Positions 28,614-42,049 of a stretch of DNA of 64,000 nt are shown here, in pieces. The stretch is from positions 2,200,456 to 2,264,455 of the forward strand of contig QEOQ01000226.1 in NCBI GenBank assembly GCA_010279815.1. Direction: 5' to 3'. The translations under genes were made by a program, and so were the position numbers. Within the stretch, counting starts at the first letter, position 1. Every line of letters begins with the position of its first letter. Under the pieces are notes generated by a model that was given only the letters and a program-made list of their open reading frames with translations, had not been told where the DNA came from and ran no database searches. Source of the stretch: Brachionus plicatilis. Taxonomy: Eukaryota > Rotifera > Eurotatoria > Ploima > Brachionidae.

Positions 28614-31600
28614 TTAAGGAGACGATTGACCAAGAGCTTCTAGGCGTTTTTTATTCTCGACCGCCGCAACCATGCTTGCACCTTTGCCCGATGCGTCCGT
28701 GGAAAGAATTATCTTGTACTTAAATATAAAAGCGTTAGTGTTGACATTTAAAAAGTTAGAAAAAGAGCAAAATATGGCATAAAAATAAGCAAAATAATCT
28801 TTGAATATTATTGATTTTAAAGAAGTGATAAGCGTCTAGGGGGAGCTTAAGCAAATAGTCTTAGATTTTATAAGATTTTAACAAATGTTATAAGGTTTGA
28901 TTAAAAATTGAAAAATAAAATTTTATATTTTTTCATTTATTTTAAAATTGTAAATTCCAAAAATGATAGAAATTTTTGAGATTAAAAAAAATTAAAAATT
29001 GAACAACTGAAAAAGGATCAAAACAAATAAAGAAGATTAACAATAAAATTTGTGAATATAACTCTCTTTCTCTGTTAAGAATCTACAATTAAATATACAT
29101 GCTCTTAGTATAGGCCTCAACGTCAATATCCACATTAGGTTAATTAATAGATTATTAATTTTTGACTTGGAGAAAAAACCGGACAAAAAAGTTTCACTAA
29201 AAAAATTCTCATTTATTTTATTTCTTTCAATTGATGTTAATAATTAGATGGAACTAATCCATTGTATCTACCACTCAAAAAGCAAAAAAGTACAGTTTTT
29301 ATAAAACCGGTTTGTTCCAAAAAAAACATTCTGTATGCAAAAAAAAAAAGTAAAAACAGATTTTTTTCTCTTAAGTATGATGGTAAACTTCCATAGTTAA
29401 TGATTTTTAGAATAATAAATTGAGGCAAAATACGATAGCATTCTAAATCGATCACGTTTAGAATGAAAAATTTGTCTTATAGTCCTTGTAGTCGGGCGCC
29501 GTTACTGCTGATAGCGCTGCTCCAATACCGCTTCCGTCGGTTGAGAGTACAATTTGATACTGTTTTAGATAACAAAAAAATCAAATAATATTTTTTAAAA
29601 AATTTAAATCAAAAATAAATACTACATATTCCAATTTTTTTGTTCAAAATTTTAAAAATTGAAATTTACAACTAATATTCAACCGGCTTACACACAGATA
29701 CCCTACATGCAAATAAAATACTTAAATTAACTTACCCTAATGTGTGGATGAACCAACATTTGCATGGCTTTTTCCATGTTTTTCTTGAACTTTGGATGAA
29801 ATCTGTACAGAGATCCGTCAACCGCAATGGTCACATTGGGCGCATTGATGTGGTTAAGCAATACGGCAAGGCCTATGAATTTAATGTAAGAAAAAAATGT
29901 CAAAATTTGCCAGTGTAGTTACCTGCAGCGGCCAATTGAGCAGCTCGTCTGGACACTAGTTTGCATACGTACTGAACTATGACACAATCATCGTAGGTCG
30001 GTCGGTCTAGGCCCATTTGCTCGAGCACCGATTTTGTGTGTCTATAGGTAACGCCTGAGTCTGTTTCAATTTCGGACACATACTTGGTATAGAAACTGCC
30101 TTTGGTGTACAATGCTTGGCGATAGTCAGTGCTCCAGCTGTGATCTCGGTGACCAACAAAAAGCAATTCTTTTTCCCACAGGTCCAAGATAATGAGACGC
30201 ACAATTTCACCCATGTACATACCGGACATCATTTTTTCATAGCTAAACAATAAAAAATAATAAGAAAAAATTTTTTTTTTAAATTCAAATTTTTTAATAA
30301 ACTTTTTTAATCAAAAATACAGAACTTAATATGAAATTATTTATTAATTAATTTAAAAAAATAATCTTTTAAAATTTTTTTTGTGTATAAAAAAAAAGAT
30401 TTTTATTTTTTGATTTAAAAAATGATTTTTTTAATTTAAAAAAAACTTTTTTCTAATTCAAATTTTTCAATTAACTATTTTAATCAAAAATACAGAACTT
30501 AATATGAAGTTTTTTTTAAATTAATTTAAAATAATAATCTATTAAAAAAAGTTTTTTTTAGATTAAAAAATATTTTTAATTTAAATCCAGCTGAGATAAT
30601 ATGAAGCTATTTTTTTAATTAATTTAAAATAATAATCTTTTAAATGTTTTTTTTTTAGATTTAAAAAATAATTTTTTTAATTTATAAAAATTATTTTTTT
30701 CTTATTCAAATTTTACAATTAATTTTTTAAAACCTAAAATTCAGAACTAAATATGAAGTTATTTTTAATTAATTTAAAATAATAATCCATTAAAAAAAAA
30801 ATTCTTTTAAATTTCAAATTTAAATTTTACAAAAATTTCATTTGACAAAAAACTTACATTTGTCTTGTGGGGTTGAGAGAGGTCTTGTCAACTTCTATAT
30901 CATAGTCAGTTTTAAGGAAGTTAAGACAACCATTGTCGCCAAAAGCTCCCCATTCCATATTGATGATAACCTGTTTTGGATCGTTGCGGTCACCATCCCA
31001 AGTCTTTACATGATCCAAATTTTCAACATAACAAGCGTTCGAACCAGTGCCAAGAATGAGGCCGATTCTAGTGTTCTGATCGTTGTAGGCCGATGCCATC
31101 AAAGTGCCAACTGTGTCATTAACCAAGGCCAAAACTTTAACTTTTATATCCTAATAAAATAAAAAATAAAAATATGAAAAAAAAAATTCTTTCAATTTTT
31201 TTTAGTTACCCCTCTTCTTTCGATGGCCTCTTGTAGCATGTCTACAACATCGTTGCCGACCACACCACTGCAATCAAAGCCCTTGGTCCAATTGGCCAAA
31301 ATGGCGGACGCAAGGCCCTTTTGGTGACACGGAAACGAAAACGTAAAGCCCAGTGGATACTCACGATTGTTTTGGATCAATTTTTCGGCATTCATAAAGC
31401 CTGCCAAACATTTGGCAATGTGGTCGAAAAGTTGAATGCCTGTGCCGGTCATAATCGACTGTGGTATCAAGAAAACCTTCGATTTGACTTTAATATCGCC
31501 CGAGTCCAAATTGATTAACAAAACACGAAAGTTAGTTCCGCCCAAGTCCAGAGCAAGTATGTCGCCTTTTTCAGTACCGTCTGGCAACGAGCGAACATAA

Positions 31601-32040
31601 GTGGGAAACATTTTCACATCTGCTTTATCATGAGTGGCCGGATCCAGACCCTTGTACATCTCGTCCAGCAGCAACTCCATCACTTTGTGCAAGCATTCTT
31701 TGGACAACTTGAATTTGCCAAGAATGTGTTCAATTTGGTCGTTCTTGTCGGCTTCGCGCACATGAAAGCGGTGTCGTCGCTTGGCCAGCTGGTACCCCAC
31801 GTAGAAGGCGGATCCGAATGCCGCAGCACTGGCCAAACTAATGGCCACAACTTTTTTCATCAGACCCGGATTGTTCTCCGCGTCGAAAACCACCACTCTG
31901 CCCGAGCCTTGCTTAGATGTGCTAACTACAGCTGCCTTAAGGCCCCGTCCCACTATTTCATTCTGCACATAACTCAGACTGCTCGATAGCACTTTGCCAA
32001 GACCATTTATGTATGAAGATGGCGATTGAAAATTTTCCAT
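28614..32040 (-). CDS. HK: Hexokinase with N-terminal membrane segment and two alternative terminal exons
   Basis: Exons (minus strand): 31210-32040, 30858-31150, 29923-30242, 29736-29872, then either 29458-29559 (5a) or 28614-28718 (5b). All junctions are GT-AG and in phase; products are 560 or 561 aa. It phosphorylates glucose to glucose-6-phosphate. Visible motifs: LDLGGTN phosphate loop (164-170), SFPCHQ sugar-binding segment (235-240), catalytic Asp289 in LVNDTVG, GTGSNACYVE, and WGAFGDNG. The first about 90 residues precede the usual hexokinase start and hold a hydrophobic segment (64-84, VVAISLASAAAFGSAFYVGY) followed by KRRHR, like a tail-out outer-membrane signal anchor. Exon 5a encodes YQIVLSTDGSGIGAALSAV, 5b encodes YKIILSTDASGKGASMVAAV; both begin at the same residue (528) and end in their own stop. 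Confidence 0.92.
30285..30840. repeat. Degenerate minisatellite in hexokinase intron 2
   Basis: Unit of about 120-180 bp repeated three to four times. Each unit contains a version of AATACAGAACTTAATATGAA followed by an AATTAATTTAAAATAATAAT block and a T-rich block. Copies start near 30286, 30458, 30580 (partial) and 30701. It accounts for most of the 615 bp intron. Confidence 0.6.
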
Positions 32041-35000
32041 TTATGCTGGTTGTTTTTTGTGGTTAATTAATATGATTGTTATAAAATAAAATTATTAAAA
32101 TTCTCTACAATTTTTTGCTTGTTGCCAAACAGAAATTATCTAAATAGGAAAAAAGCGATCTAATTTTAGATTTTGCTTTGCGCAGTTGTACAAACAACCA
32201 AAAAAGCGTTGCTACATAAATCGGCGCCCAAAATAGATAATTTGAAGGATTGAAATTTTTTTTAATTAAATTAAAATTTAGAAAAAATTTGAAAAAAAAA
32301 TTTACTTTTTGGAGTTTTATTTTGCCAAATAGCTTTTGAAATATTCACAAATAAAAAGCACATCTTTATTAGAGAAAAAATTTGTAGAAATTTTGACTAG
32401 AAGAGATTTTTAAAGTGAGCGTTTCGAATAAAATCACAGTCTTTTAATGTATTGTTTGATAAATCATCTAAGACTTTAAAGTGTTTAATAAAATTTTTAA
32501 ACAAAAGATTAGTAAATTTTTAAGCTTTAAAAAGGTCAAGTTTAAAAAATTTAAGATAATTTAAACGTGAATGGGCTTGACTTGAACATTAAATACAAAT
32601 TCATTCAATCTATTTCGTATAGAAATTTAAATTTGAAAAAAAAATTAAAATTAAAATAAGAAAATATTTTTATTGTTATTTTTCGAACAGGTTCTGCTAA
32701 AAATTTGCTAATTTTTTTTTCAAATAAAAATAAAATAATCACCAAGACATTTATTTTTTTAGTATTACTCGGGAAAAAAAATTAATTTTTCTAATCGATT
32801 CTAATGAGAAAAAAAATTTTTTTTTAAGTACCAACTTTGAAAGTGCTTTAGGACAAATGACAAAACTGTCGCAGACAAATCAACACCTTTCGATTAAATT
32901 ACCAAATATTGCTTGCAAGACTCTTTATTTCCTTTAGGTATTTTAGTAAAAAGTAACGAAAGAATTCCGAAAAAATAAAAATTATTCTATTGATTCGAGA
33001 AAATAATTTAAATTTATGGGTGTGTATCTACTAATGTATATTTTTAAGCGCAGTTCCGTTTAAACTGAATGCCGCATCTTGAAATTAGATTGATAATTAT
33101 TGCGCATATTTTTTTTTAGATAAAATAAATTAGTTTTTAATTTTTTGGTTAAAAAAAGAGTTGATTTAAAATAAAAATTAATCAAAAATAATCTTAACCA
33201 TTATTTTCTAGATAAACTTGTTAATTTTATATTTATATTGCTAGATATTTGAATTTATCTTTAGGGAACAGCGTTTGGACAATCACTAAGTGTTGGTGAA
33301 TTCGTCATCAATAGCATCGATCTAGCTCACTTTAAATATACCTTTTTAAAAAAGATACTCCTTTTTGGGTTTGATTAGCTTAAATAAACTTTTAAGAAAA
33401 CCATTAAAAAATTTTTTTTTTCTAAATCTCGAAAAAAAGTCAAAATATCAACGAAAAAAATATGAAATGGTAAAATCTAAACTATTTTGAATTTGACTGG
33501 CAAAAATTAACTTATTATAACAAAGAAGCGTTAGTCTAATTCAAGAAAATAATTTCAAAATTTTAAAATCCCATATTCTGCTTTATTATAATAGCGTTTT
33601 TTCTGCTATTATTCCTCATAGATTCCATTTGCCCTCTTGAAATATTGATGTTCCTGCTAATGAAAAAGCTGAAATATTTCTCTATGAAAAACAATACTCT
33701 CTGGCAAAATAGATAAAGAACATTACCAATGTGTAAATTATTTTCAAATGATAACCAATTTTATTGATAAACTACTTCTAGAATAGAACTGTGCAGAATT
33801 CGAACAGAAAATCAATCGCTTAGTTCGAGAGATTGTCGATTAGGCAGTGGGAATAAAATTATAATTTTTTATTCTAAGGCAAATGTGAGGATTTGGCCCG
33901 CTCAGCATCCAAAGCATTTCTTCTTTTAAAAAAAAAAATAATTCAAAAATTATAATTTTAAAGCGTCTTATTCAGAACCTTCTAGAAATCATAATTTGTT
34001 CTCTAAATATTAAAATTAAAATTATTTTTGAATAAAATACAATTGGCAAACAAGCAAGCGAAACAACGCAATTTTAAGCGTCACTCTAATTGCTTCGCGT
34101 ATGAAAACTTGGAAAATTTTTTTCTAAAAATAAAAAATATATTTCCATTTTTTGAAGATAATTTGAGGCCTATTTATGCCTAAAGGAAACTTTGTATTAA
34201 AATAATTTATAGATTTTTATTATAATTGGCGTTAACAATTGTTTCCAACTTATTTATGGTTCAGGCCCCTTAATATTTTGCTGAGTCAACAAACTATTTT
34301 TTAGCTTCTAATGATGCCATGATTTGTCACGTAAATTTCGTAGGCAATTGAAGAATTGATTCAATTGCATAATTCCAAGCAAATAGAGTTGCTTAGTCAA
34401 GACAACTAAGCTACATAAAATCTACAATAAAAATGCAAAAACTCTTCGTAATTTAATAATTATTAGCAAATTTTTATTTTATTTAGTTGGAATAAATATT
34501 AAGAATAAAATGGTTTTTCTTTAATAAATTAACACTCGTCAATCTAACTCTTCCTTATCTTGATTGTTATCTCAATTTTTTGATATCAAGGTTCATCTCA
34601 CTAGAATTTAGTAGCTCGTTGATCATCATTTTATTTTTGTTCATTACTCTAAAAAAAATTTATATTAAAAATTTGGCCAAAAATTTAAAAAGCAAAAATT
34701 TTTGAGCCTTGGGCTCATATTAAATGCATCTCCAATAATTGCGGCAAATTTTGATTTATTATCAAACATTTTGAATTAACTCATCACTCTACTAATCTTA
34801 ATTGTACTTAGTTGAAAAATCAGTACATGGTTCCCTAATCTATTCGATTTTAAACTGAAAAAAAAAGCTGAATGAAATATGCCCATAAATTTTATTATAT
34901 GAAAAACTAGTGTTTATGGCCTAGGACATCTTATTAGAATAATAAAAAATTTTATCAAAACCAATAAATTTAGATAAAATTTACGAATTTTTTTTTTAGA

Positions 35001-38000
35001 TTAATGCGTATTTTATAGCAAAATATGCTCAACTCTAAGCATTTTTATTCCTAAAAAAATAATAATTAAAACTTTCGACCGGTTCAATTGCTGTTCTTGC
35101 AATCAACAAAATTGGAAAAACTTCAAAAACACTCGAAAAGCTTCATAATCATTGCATAATTCTCCCATTAAATTATCTAAAAATTTCAGGACTATCAATA
35201 TATTAAAAAACCTGGCTTGAAAAAATCAAATTTTAATTAATTCAAGCTTCTGGTTAAAATTTCAAATAACAAATTTTCATTTTCCAGTTCTGTTCGGCAA
35301 GATATGAAAGTTAATTGTCTAAATTTACCTGTTTTAATTGTTCAACGTAAATTCAGGCAAAAAATAAATAAATCTCGGGGACAAAAGTTTTTGTTTTTAA
35401 AATTTTTTTACTTTTTATCCCCAACATACCGAAAAGCTCTAATAAATAAATTTTTAAACTTTTTTTTATTAAAAAATAATGTAATGATAGAACCAAGTAT
35501 TTTTCTAAATAAATTTATGTAATTTTGATAATTCTGCTCCGCAATTTGTTCACCAAATAAAATTTTTTATTTAAAAAAGTTCGAAATAAATTAAAAAAAT
35601 AATCAAAGAATGTTTCGACACGACTCTGTTTTTACGTAGCTCATATTTCAGAAAGTTCATTTCTCCCTGACTTTGATTTTGAATATTTCTAGCTATCTTA
35701 TCACGAATTAAACAAACTCCAGCATTTAAATATTGAATTCGTCTAAAATCTAGATAATGCTTAAATCTAAATAAATGAATTTATTTTAGTTTCGTTGGAC
35801 CTTTCTATCCAATTCATCAATTTTTATTATTAATTCAAAAAGATTAGCGATATTTTCCTATTCTAGTTTAATAAATTAAGTCATTCTAATTAATATTGAA
35901 AAAGTTGAAAAAAAACCCAAAAATTTATGTTGGGCTTTAAATACTTTTTCTTTTGAACTTTAAATAAAGATTTGCCCTATATTTTAACTCAATTGTCTAC
36001 AGATTATTCATTTTTCCTTAAAAAAATATGCTCTTTAATAAGATCTAGATATTCTTCTATTGGAAATTATTCGACAATTTTATTAATAATTTAGTAAACA
36101 CCTTAAATATTAATCTTATCTAAATAAAAAAATATCATGTAATAGGTTATTTCTTAGACTAGTTAACATATTAGAAGTAAAAGGCGTTTCTTAATGAATT
36201 ATCTTCCAAATACTTTTAGACATAATCAAAAAAAATCAGAGCCAGCTTTAACTTTTTATCTTAAATAAAAAAAAATTGACAATTTGACAGAAACAAATTG
36301 TGACAATGCCTTTGTAAAGATAATAATTATTTAAGCCTTTTTCCTGTTTTTATATTATTCTTGAAAAAGGCCAATTTTAACAATACTTAAAATATTTTTT
36401 TACTAAAATTTCTACAAAGAAATGGATAAAATTAAATAATAAGCTATTTTTCAATTTCTCAGCTGGTTTTAGTGGTTTTTTTTAATGTGCTCTTAAAAAT
36501 ACAAAAAAATACAAGAAATTTGTGTAAAGAAATTCAATTTTTTAATCTGTATAATTTAACAAGATTTTCTTTCAGATCACAAAAATGATAATTGAATTTA
36601 TAAAATTTTATAAGAAAATAAACATTCATTTGAACATGTTTTATTTTTTTTACCTAGTTCTTTTTAATAAAATCACCAATTTAGTTTTTAGATGAAAAGT
36701 AAAATTTAAGAGGAATACTTAGTTTATACTTTTTTAAATGTTTACCTAAATCACCTACATTTTTTTTAAAACTGCTTTTAATTTTGTTTTGTCTTATTGA
36801 GGATATTAAGAATTTTAAAGTCGTTTTGAATTTTTTAAAAATCAAATAAATTAATCTGCGATTTCTTAAGTACAAAAATTCTTATCTATTCAAAAATGAA
36901 AGCAAACATGCTTTTTATAGATATCTACGCATGTCTTCCTATTGGGTCTAATCAAAAAAGAACTATTTACTATTATCTTTTTATCAAACTTGTTTTTTAT
37001 CTCAAGATCACTTAAAAATTTAAGTTCTATTTTTTGATACAATTCACACTGATTATGGTTTATCTTAATGAAATTTTAAGTGACTTTATTTAGTCTTGTT
37101 ACGTTCAATCGAAAACATTTTAATGACAATTTTTAATACTTTATTTTAATAATCTACTTTGTATTAAACATTTAAAATTTGAAAAAATAAAATTATGATT
37201 TCTAGTATAATTTCCATAGAACTAATTACAGGTAGAGTTAGCATAATATTAAATCCGATTAATTGATTTGAAATTTTTTTTATCATCATTTGAAATTATA
37301 ATTAAAAAATTAAAAATTTTATTTATTCATGTATACTTATCTGTATTCTATGTATGAAATAATCTATACCACTTTGGTATTTCATCGCAAAGCACATAAA
37401 TATTTGAAACTTTTTTATAAGAAATTTTTTAATTTGATTTATTAAATGCCAGAGAAAATGTTTTACATAAAAAAATTAAAATTAATCAATTGATTTTAGT
37501 TCTGCAAAATCTGTTTAATTAATTAATTTTTTATGTTCAGCAAAATGAAAAACTTTTGCACCATCTTATCATTCAATTTTCTTACTCAAATTCATAATCT
37601 GCATTTGTGAAATGAAAAAATAATAATTTTCAGGCCATTCAAAATAATAAGTAAATGAACATTTGAGAATTTACAGTTTTTATTTTAAATTTTTAATTAC
37701 AGAAATATTTAATTATATTTCCTTAAATAATTTAATCTTAAAAACATTTTGAAATTAAATAAATAATTGACTTGAAATATTGATAATGAGAGACATTGGA
37801 ACTACATAGAATAATTTTTTAAAAAAAAGAAATTTGAGCTTGTTTTAATTATTTTTTATGATTTATGACAAAATATTTGCATAAATCAAAATATTACTAA
37901 AATAATTAAAATATCAAAATATAAAAATATGGTGCAAATTTTTTTTTTAAATTTATTTTAATTTTAATTTTTTTGTTATATTTTGAAGATTACTCTTTTC

Positions 38001-38479
38001 ATTCTATAATGAATAACGATACGATTTATTTTACAGTGTATCGAAAGTGTCCAAGTGGTTGCCACAGCCTTAGAAATTAAAAATAATAATAATTTTAAAG
38101 ATTAGCATTGATGGTAAAATTAAAAGCATTAGATAAGAAAATTGTGGAAAAATGTCAATCATATTCTTCATCAATATTTATTGAAAGGTAATGGGTATTT
38201 AAGTAAAAAATGGTAGTGGCTAGTCAAATAATTTAAAAATTTATCTTTCCTTAATCACAGAGCGAACGGTAGAAAAAAAGTCATACTATTTTTAAATATT
38301 TATTACTTATAAAAATTCAGTAATTAATAAAATTTTTCGCTTAAAATTTGTTTATTTTAAGTCTTTTTGAGATTGTTTGAATTTTACATTTTTTCATTTT
38401 TAAATTATTCGATGATTTATATTTTCATTACAAAATCTCACCAAAAATTGTGTACTTTTACGTCATTTACTTTATCTAG
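32041..38479. other. Long AT-rich intergenic region, no gene recognised
   Basis: About 6.4 kb without a credible gene. A short coding-like stretch near 33590-33720 (plus) shows FHLPS-NIDVPANEKAEIFL with stops and may be an old relic. A segment near 34060-34130 weakly resembles the foldback element at 41196-42010. Otherwise nothing is seen. Confidence 0.45.
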
Positions 38480-39290
38480 TAAATGAGGTAATGTGGGAGA
38501 TTAATTTTAATGAATTTTTAAAGAAGACCGTAATGCCAGACCCTGTCAAATGTTCTCGAAATGTCACAAAACAAAGCACTGACTTTATATTTATATTAAA
38601 TGATTCAATTATTTTATAGTTGAATCATGTTTGCAGTTTTTAATGCTTTGGGAATCCTACCTTGTTCAAGACTCAAATTAAAAAGATATATTATACCTTT
38701 TAGTAAATTTTGAGATTAATTTTTTATCATTAAATTGTGAATTTGATTGTTGAAGGTCCTGATGCTGCGTCATCCCTTAGGTGGTTTAACACCAAAATTA
38801 ATTTATTCATGGTAATGGGTTCATTGAGAATGTACTCTTTGTTTTCCTTAAAAAAATTAGAGTTAAGATTAATTATTTTCTTATATTTTTCAGTGTTTAT
38901 TAAATAAATGTTAGGGCTAAATTCTCTAAAAAATTTGCCTTTTCTTCATTTATTTTTGTTTCTCTTTTATAATAGATTTAAGTTGGAATTAATCTTGATC
39001 CATTTTTTCTTAAACTAATTTATTTTTTTCGCATCTTTCTAGCAAAATCTAACCAATTTCGATCCAAAAACTTGTTTAAACTTAATCTCAAATCTGACGT
39101 AAACTTATTAAATGTTTTTTTAATCACTTCACAACAAGTACTTGGAATTACTCTCCTAATTTTTCTAGGTTTCTTTTTTAGATCTACTGATTTAAATGAA
39201 AGAGTTGTTTTGTAGATTTTTTGCGACTGATTTGGAATGCTGGCAGCATTCATTATTTTTTGAGTTAGTTTATTGCTAAGGAACAATACA
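38480..39290 (-). pseudogene. LINE reverse transcriptase relic, second family
   Basis: Read on the minus strand, pieces of a non-LTR retrotransposon polyprotein appear in the correct order but in different frames. First a Lys/Arg-rich linker (39286-39020), then EPITMNKLILVLNHLRDDAA, then LLKGIIYLFNLSLEQGRIPK (the conserved LF-x-x-SL-x-x-G-x-IP stretch), then DISRTFDRVWHYGLL, which is reverse transcriptase motif A. Stops and frameshifts separate them, so it is an old relic. It differs in sequence from the LINE at 40.2-42.4 kb. Confidence 0.7.
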
Positions 39291-39766
39291 CATTTTTTTT
39301 CATCATATCATGTATTAAAAAAATGATAGTTCAATTTGAACCAAATATTTTTAAAATTAAACTTTACGAATATTGGGCTCATAAAAAATTAGAAAATAAA
39401 ACTTTTTGGCCGACATCTTTATTGAATTTAGTACATATTAAACTTAAGAACAAAATTTTTGTACAACTAAGGTATCGCTTAAAATTATACCTGTTCTCTA
39501 GTATCATCTAAAATACAAAATTTATGTTCTAGTATAAATGCTTTTATTTTAATTAAATTGGCTAAATTTAAAAAATTGATTTTTTCTAAAAATAAATTAA
39601 ACATAGCAAATTTTTTTTTTTTTTACAATATTTTTGAATATTGATCAGAAAATACACATTTTTGATTTTTATCTATGATTAAAAGAAATTTAGTATCTTC
39701 ATTAGTCCATGTTTTTGATGAAGATGATTGTGTTTTCGGAAAAGCCTTCTAGACTCTTTAAATTGT

Positions 39767-40010
39767 TAATAAAAATGCTCATGAATTTAAAAATTTTATT
39801 TAAAGGACAATTCTTCGTCTATTTGACATACAAAAATGTTCAAGTAAAAAATTGACAAACGTCGAAGTAAAGATATCACTTTACAAGTTTTTACAAAAAA
39901 GACAAATTTTTAATTATTAAAAAAGAAAATCAAAATATTCCATAAACATTACATCAAACAAAAATTAAATTTATTCTGAATCAGAACTTGAATTGCCATC
40001 ACTCTCTTCT
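39767..40010. repeat. 244 bp direct repeat, left copy (duplicated NCAPD2 3' end)
   Basis: Nearly identical to 42484-42727. It includes the last 13 codons (to the stop) and 3' flank of NCAPD2. Between the copies lie 2473 bp holding a broken LINE and a foldback element. Confidence 0.85.
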
Positions 40011-40186
40011 CAAAATACGGTAGGATAAATATCTTAAAAAACTGGACTTTTACCCAAGTAGCAATACAGAAAATTCTTTAATAGAAAAAAATTTTCTATA
40101 AACTTGAATTGATAAATTAGATGCAAGTTTTGAAAAGTTAAGATCTTGATCAATTATTGTTATATCATCTACAATCATTTTCACAC

Positions 40187-40560
40187 TTAAAATTTAAAAA
40201 AAGATGGCATATCATTAACAAAAATAAAAAAAAGCAGTGGACCTAAAATAGATCCCTGCGGTACGCCCAATTTTAATTTTACAGGTTTAGACATTTCACT
40301 GTCAATTCTAACTATCTGAGTTCTATTTTCAAAAAAGTTTGAAAGAAGGTCCAAAGAAAAATTATCAAAACCATAATGAAAGAGTTTTAGAAGTAATAAA
40401 TTTGAATCAGTAGCATCAAATGCTTTTTTTAAGTCAATAAACGAAGAGACTGCTGTCATTTTTTTTCTTTTGCTTTATTTATTTTACTTATATACTCATG
40501 GATAAATGTTTGACAAGAATGTCCAGGTCTAAAACCTAAAACTAATGTTGTCCATCAAAT
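40187..40560 (-). pseudogene. Jockey/CR1-type LINE reverse transcriptase relic, motifs A-B part
   Basis: Minus-strand translation gives GFRPGHSCQTFIHEYISKIN, a frameshift, then FIDLKKAFDATDS (motif A), LLKLFHYGFDNFSLDLLSNF and LGVPQGSILGPLLFFIFVND (motif B). The downstream YADD box is missing. The upstream half of the same polymerase is found at 42050-42380, so the two pieces form one element split by the foldback insertion. Confidence 0.85.
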
Positions 40561-41195
40561 AAAATCGGATTCCCCAGTCAACAAAATTTTGAAGAATTTT
40601 TACAGGCTCTTTAAAGATTTTTATAAAGGCTTTATAAAGGGTTTTGGATTAATTATCTTTAAATTATCTACTGAGAATTTTAAAGAATAATTTAATGAAA
40701 ATCTTCTCTTTTTCTTTAATCTATTATTAATAAATTTGTATTTGATTAAAGCCTAGAATTAAGGGCATTGTGAATTTTCGAACAAAAAATAAAAACAAAA
40801 GTTTTAAATTGGAAAATTTATTTAAATTTGAGTCCAAAACTAGTTCTATAAAATTCATCATCTGATACAAATATTGGGTTCGCAAGAACTCTGTAAATAA
40901 TTATGTGTATTGAGAAATCATTAAAATTATATTGCAGAGTTTTTTAAAGGAAAAAAATTTGACTTTTACAATCTTTGGATCAGCTGATAAATTTTTAATG
41001 AACGATATTGTATCTTAAATTAAAAAGGTTTTTACAATTTAAAACTTTAGATTTTATTTTTGTTCCAAAACCACAGTGCCAATTTATGTAATTTTGATAA
41101 ATTGAATAACAGAAAGCTCTTTAATAATAATCTGTAACTTAATGCTTCGCGATGTGGATAGCGAATCGAGCGTTCTTTATTTATTCTGATTGCTC

Positions 41196-42010
41196 AGGTT
41201 CGCGCATAATAAAACGACAGCACTATCTTAATCGACAATTTTCGATAGCATATTCGTAATCTACGTATATGAAAACCTAGGAAAACTTGTTTCTTTAGGA
41301 GAGGGAAAAAAAAAGATTTTTGACTAGAGGGTCTTGAAGTTTGATAGTTTTTGAAAACAGTGGTTTAGGTTTTTGAAATTTTTGAGATGAGTTTTCATTC
41401 AAAAGTTACTATATCTATATATATTTTTAAAGAGCGCAAATTTCTCTATTAAATGATATATTTTTCAAGTATTTTAAGCGAAATTAAGTTGCACTTTAAA
41501 CCAAAAAAACACATTTTTTTGTGCTTTTTTACAGTTTTTTTGATTCTCGTCGGAGGATTGACCCAAGACCATAACTTTTTTTATTTAAATTATAAAGCTA
41601 GACAAAATTCTGAACAAATCTCAAGTTTCACTTTTTTTATTTAAAGCTTAATTAATCCAAAAAAAAGTCAAAATAAAGTTCAATTTCTAAAATGAATTCT
41701 TAAAACATACTTTTCTGGCAAATCTAATGCTAAAACACATGAGCATCTAAGAATTTATAATAGTTTATTAATATTAAAGATGAAAATTAAATTTTAGTGA
41801 TTTTTTTTAGAATTGAACTATATTTTGACTTTTTTTTTGGATTAATTAAGCTTTAAATAAAAAAAGTTCAAGACCCTCTAGTCAAAAATCTTTTTTTTTT
41901 CCCTCCCCTAAAGAAACAAGTTTTCCTAGGTTTTCATATACGTAGATTACGAATATGCTATCGAAAATTGTCGATTAAGATAGTGCTGTCGTTTTATTAC
42001 GCGCGAACCT
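41196..42010. mobile_element. Foldback element with about 140 bp terminal inverted repeats
   Basis: The left arm 41196-41336 and the right arm 41870-42010 are inverted copies, starting AGGTTCGCGC and including CTATCTTAATCGACAATTTT and CTAGAGGGTCTTGAA. A second inner inverted pair (about 41622-41695 with 41813-41880, containing AAAGCTTAATTAATCC) shows that the left arm was interrupted by about 290 bp. There is no transposase. It sits inside the LINE relic. A diverged single arm ends at 54092 with the same GCGAACCTT terminus. Confidence 0.8.
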
Positions 42011-42049
42011 TACACCATTACGGTTTTGTTTATTGTATCATTATTGTTA

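Noticed and set aside
28361..28633. 90-aa hydrophobic minus-strand ORF overlapping hexokinase exon 5b
   Set aside because: Different frame from the exon, A/T-driven Phe/Leu content, no recognisable motif.
30007..30210. 67-aa minus-strand ORF within hexokinase exon 3
   Set aside because: Alternate frame of the hexokinase exon.
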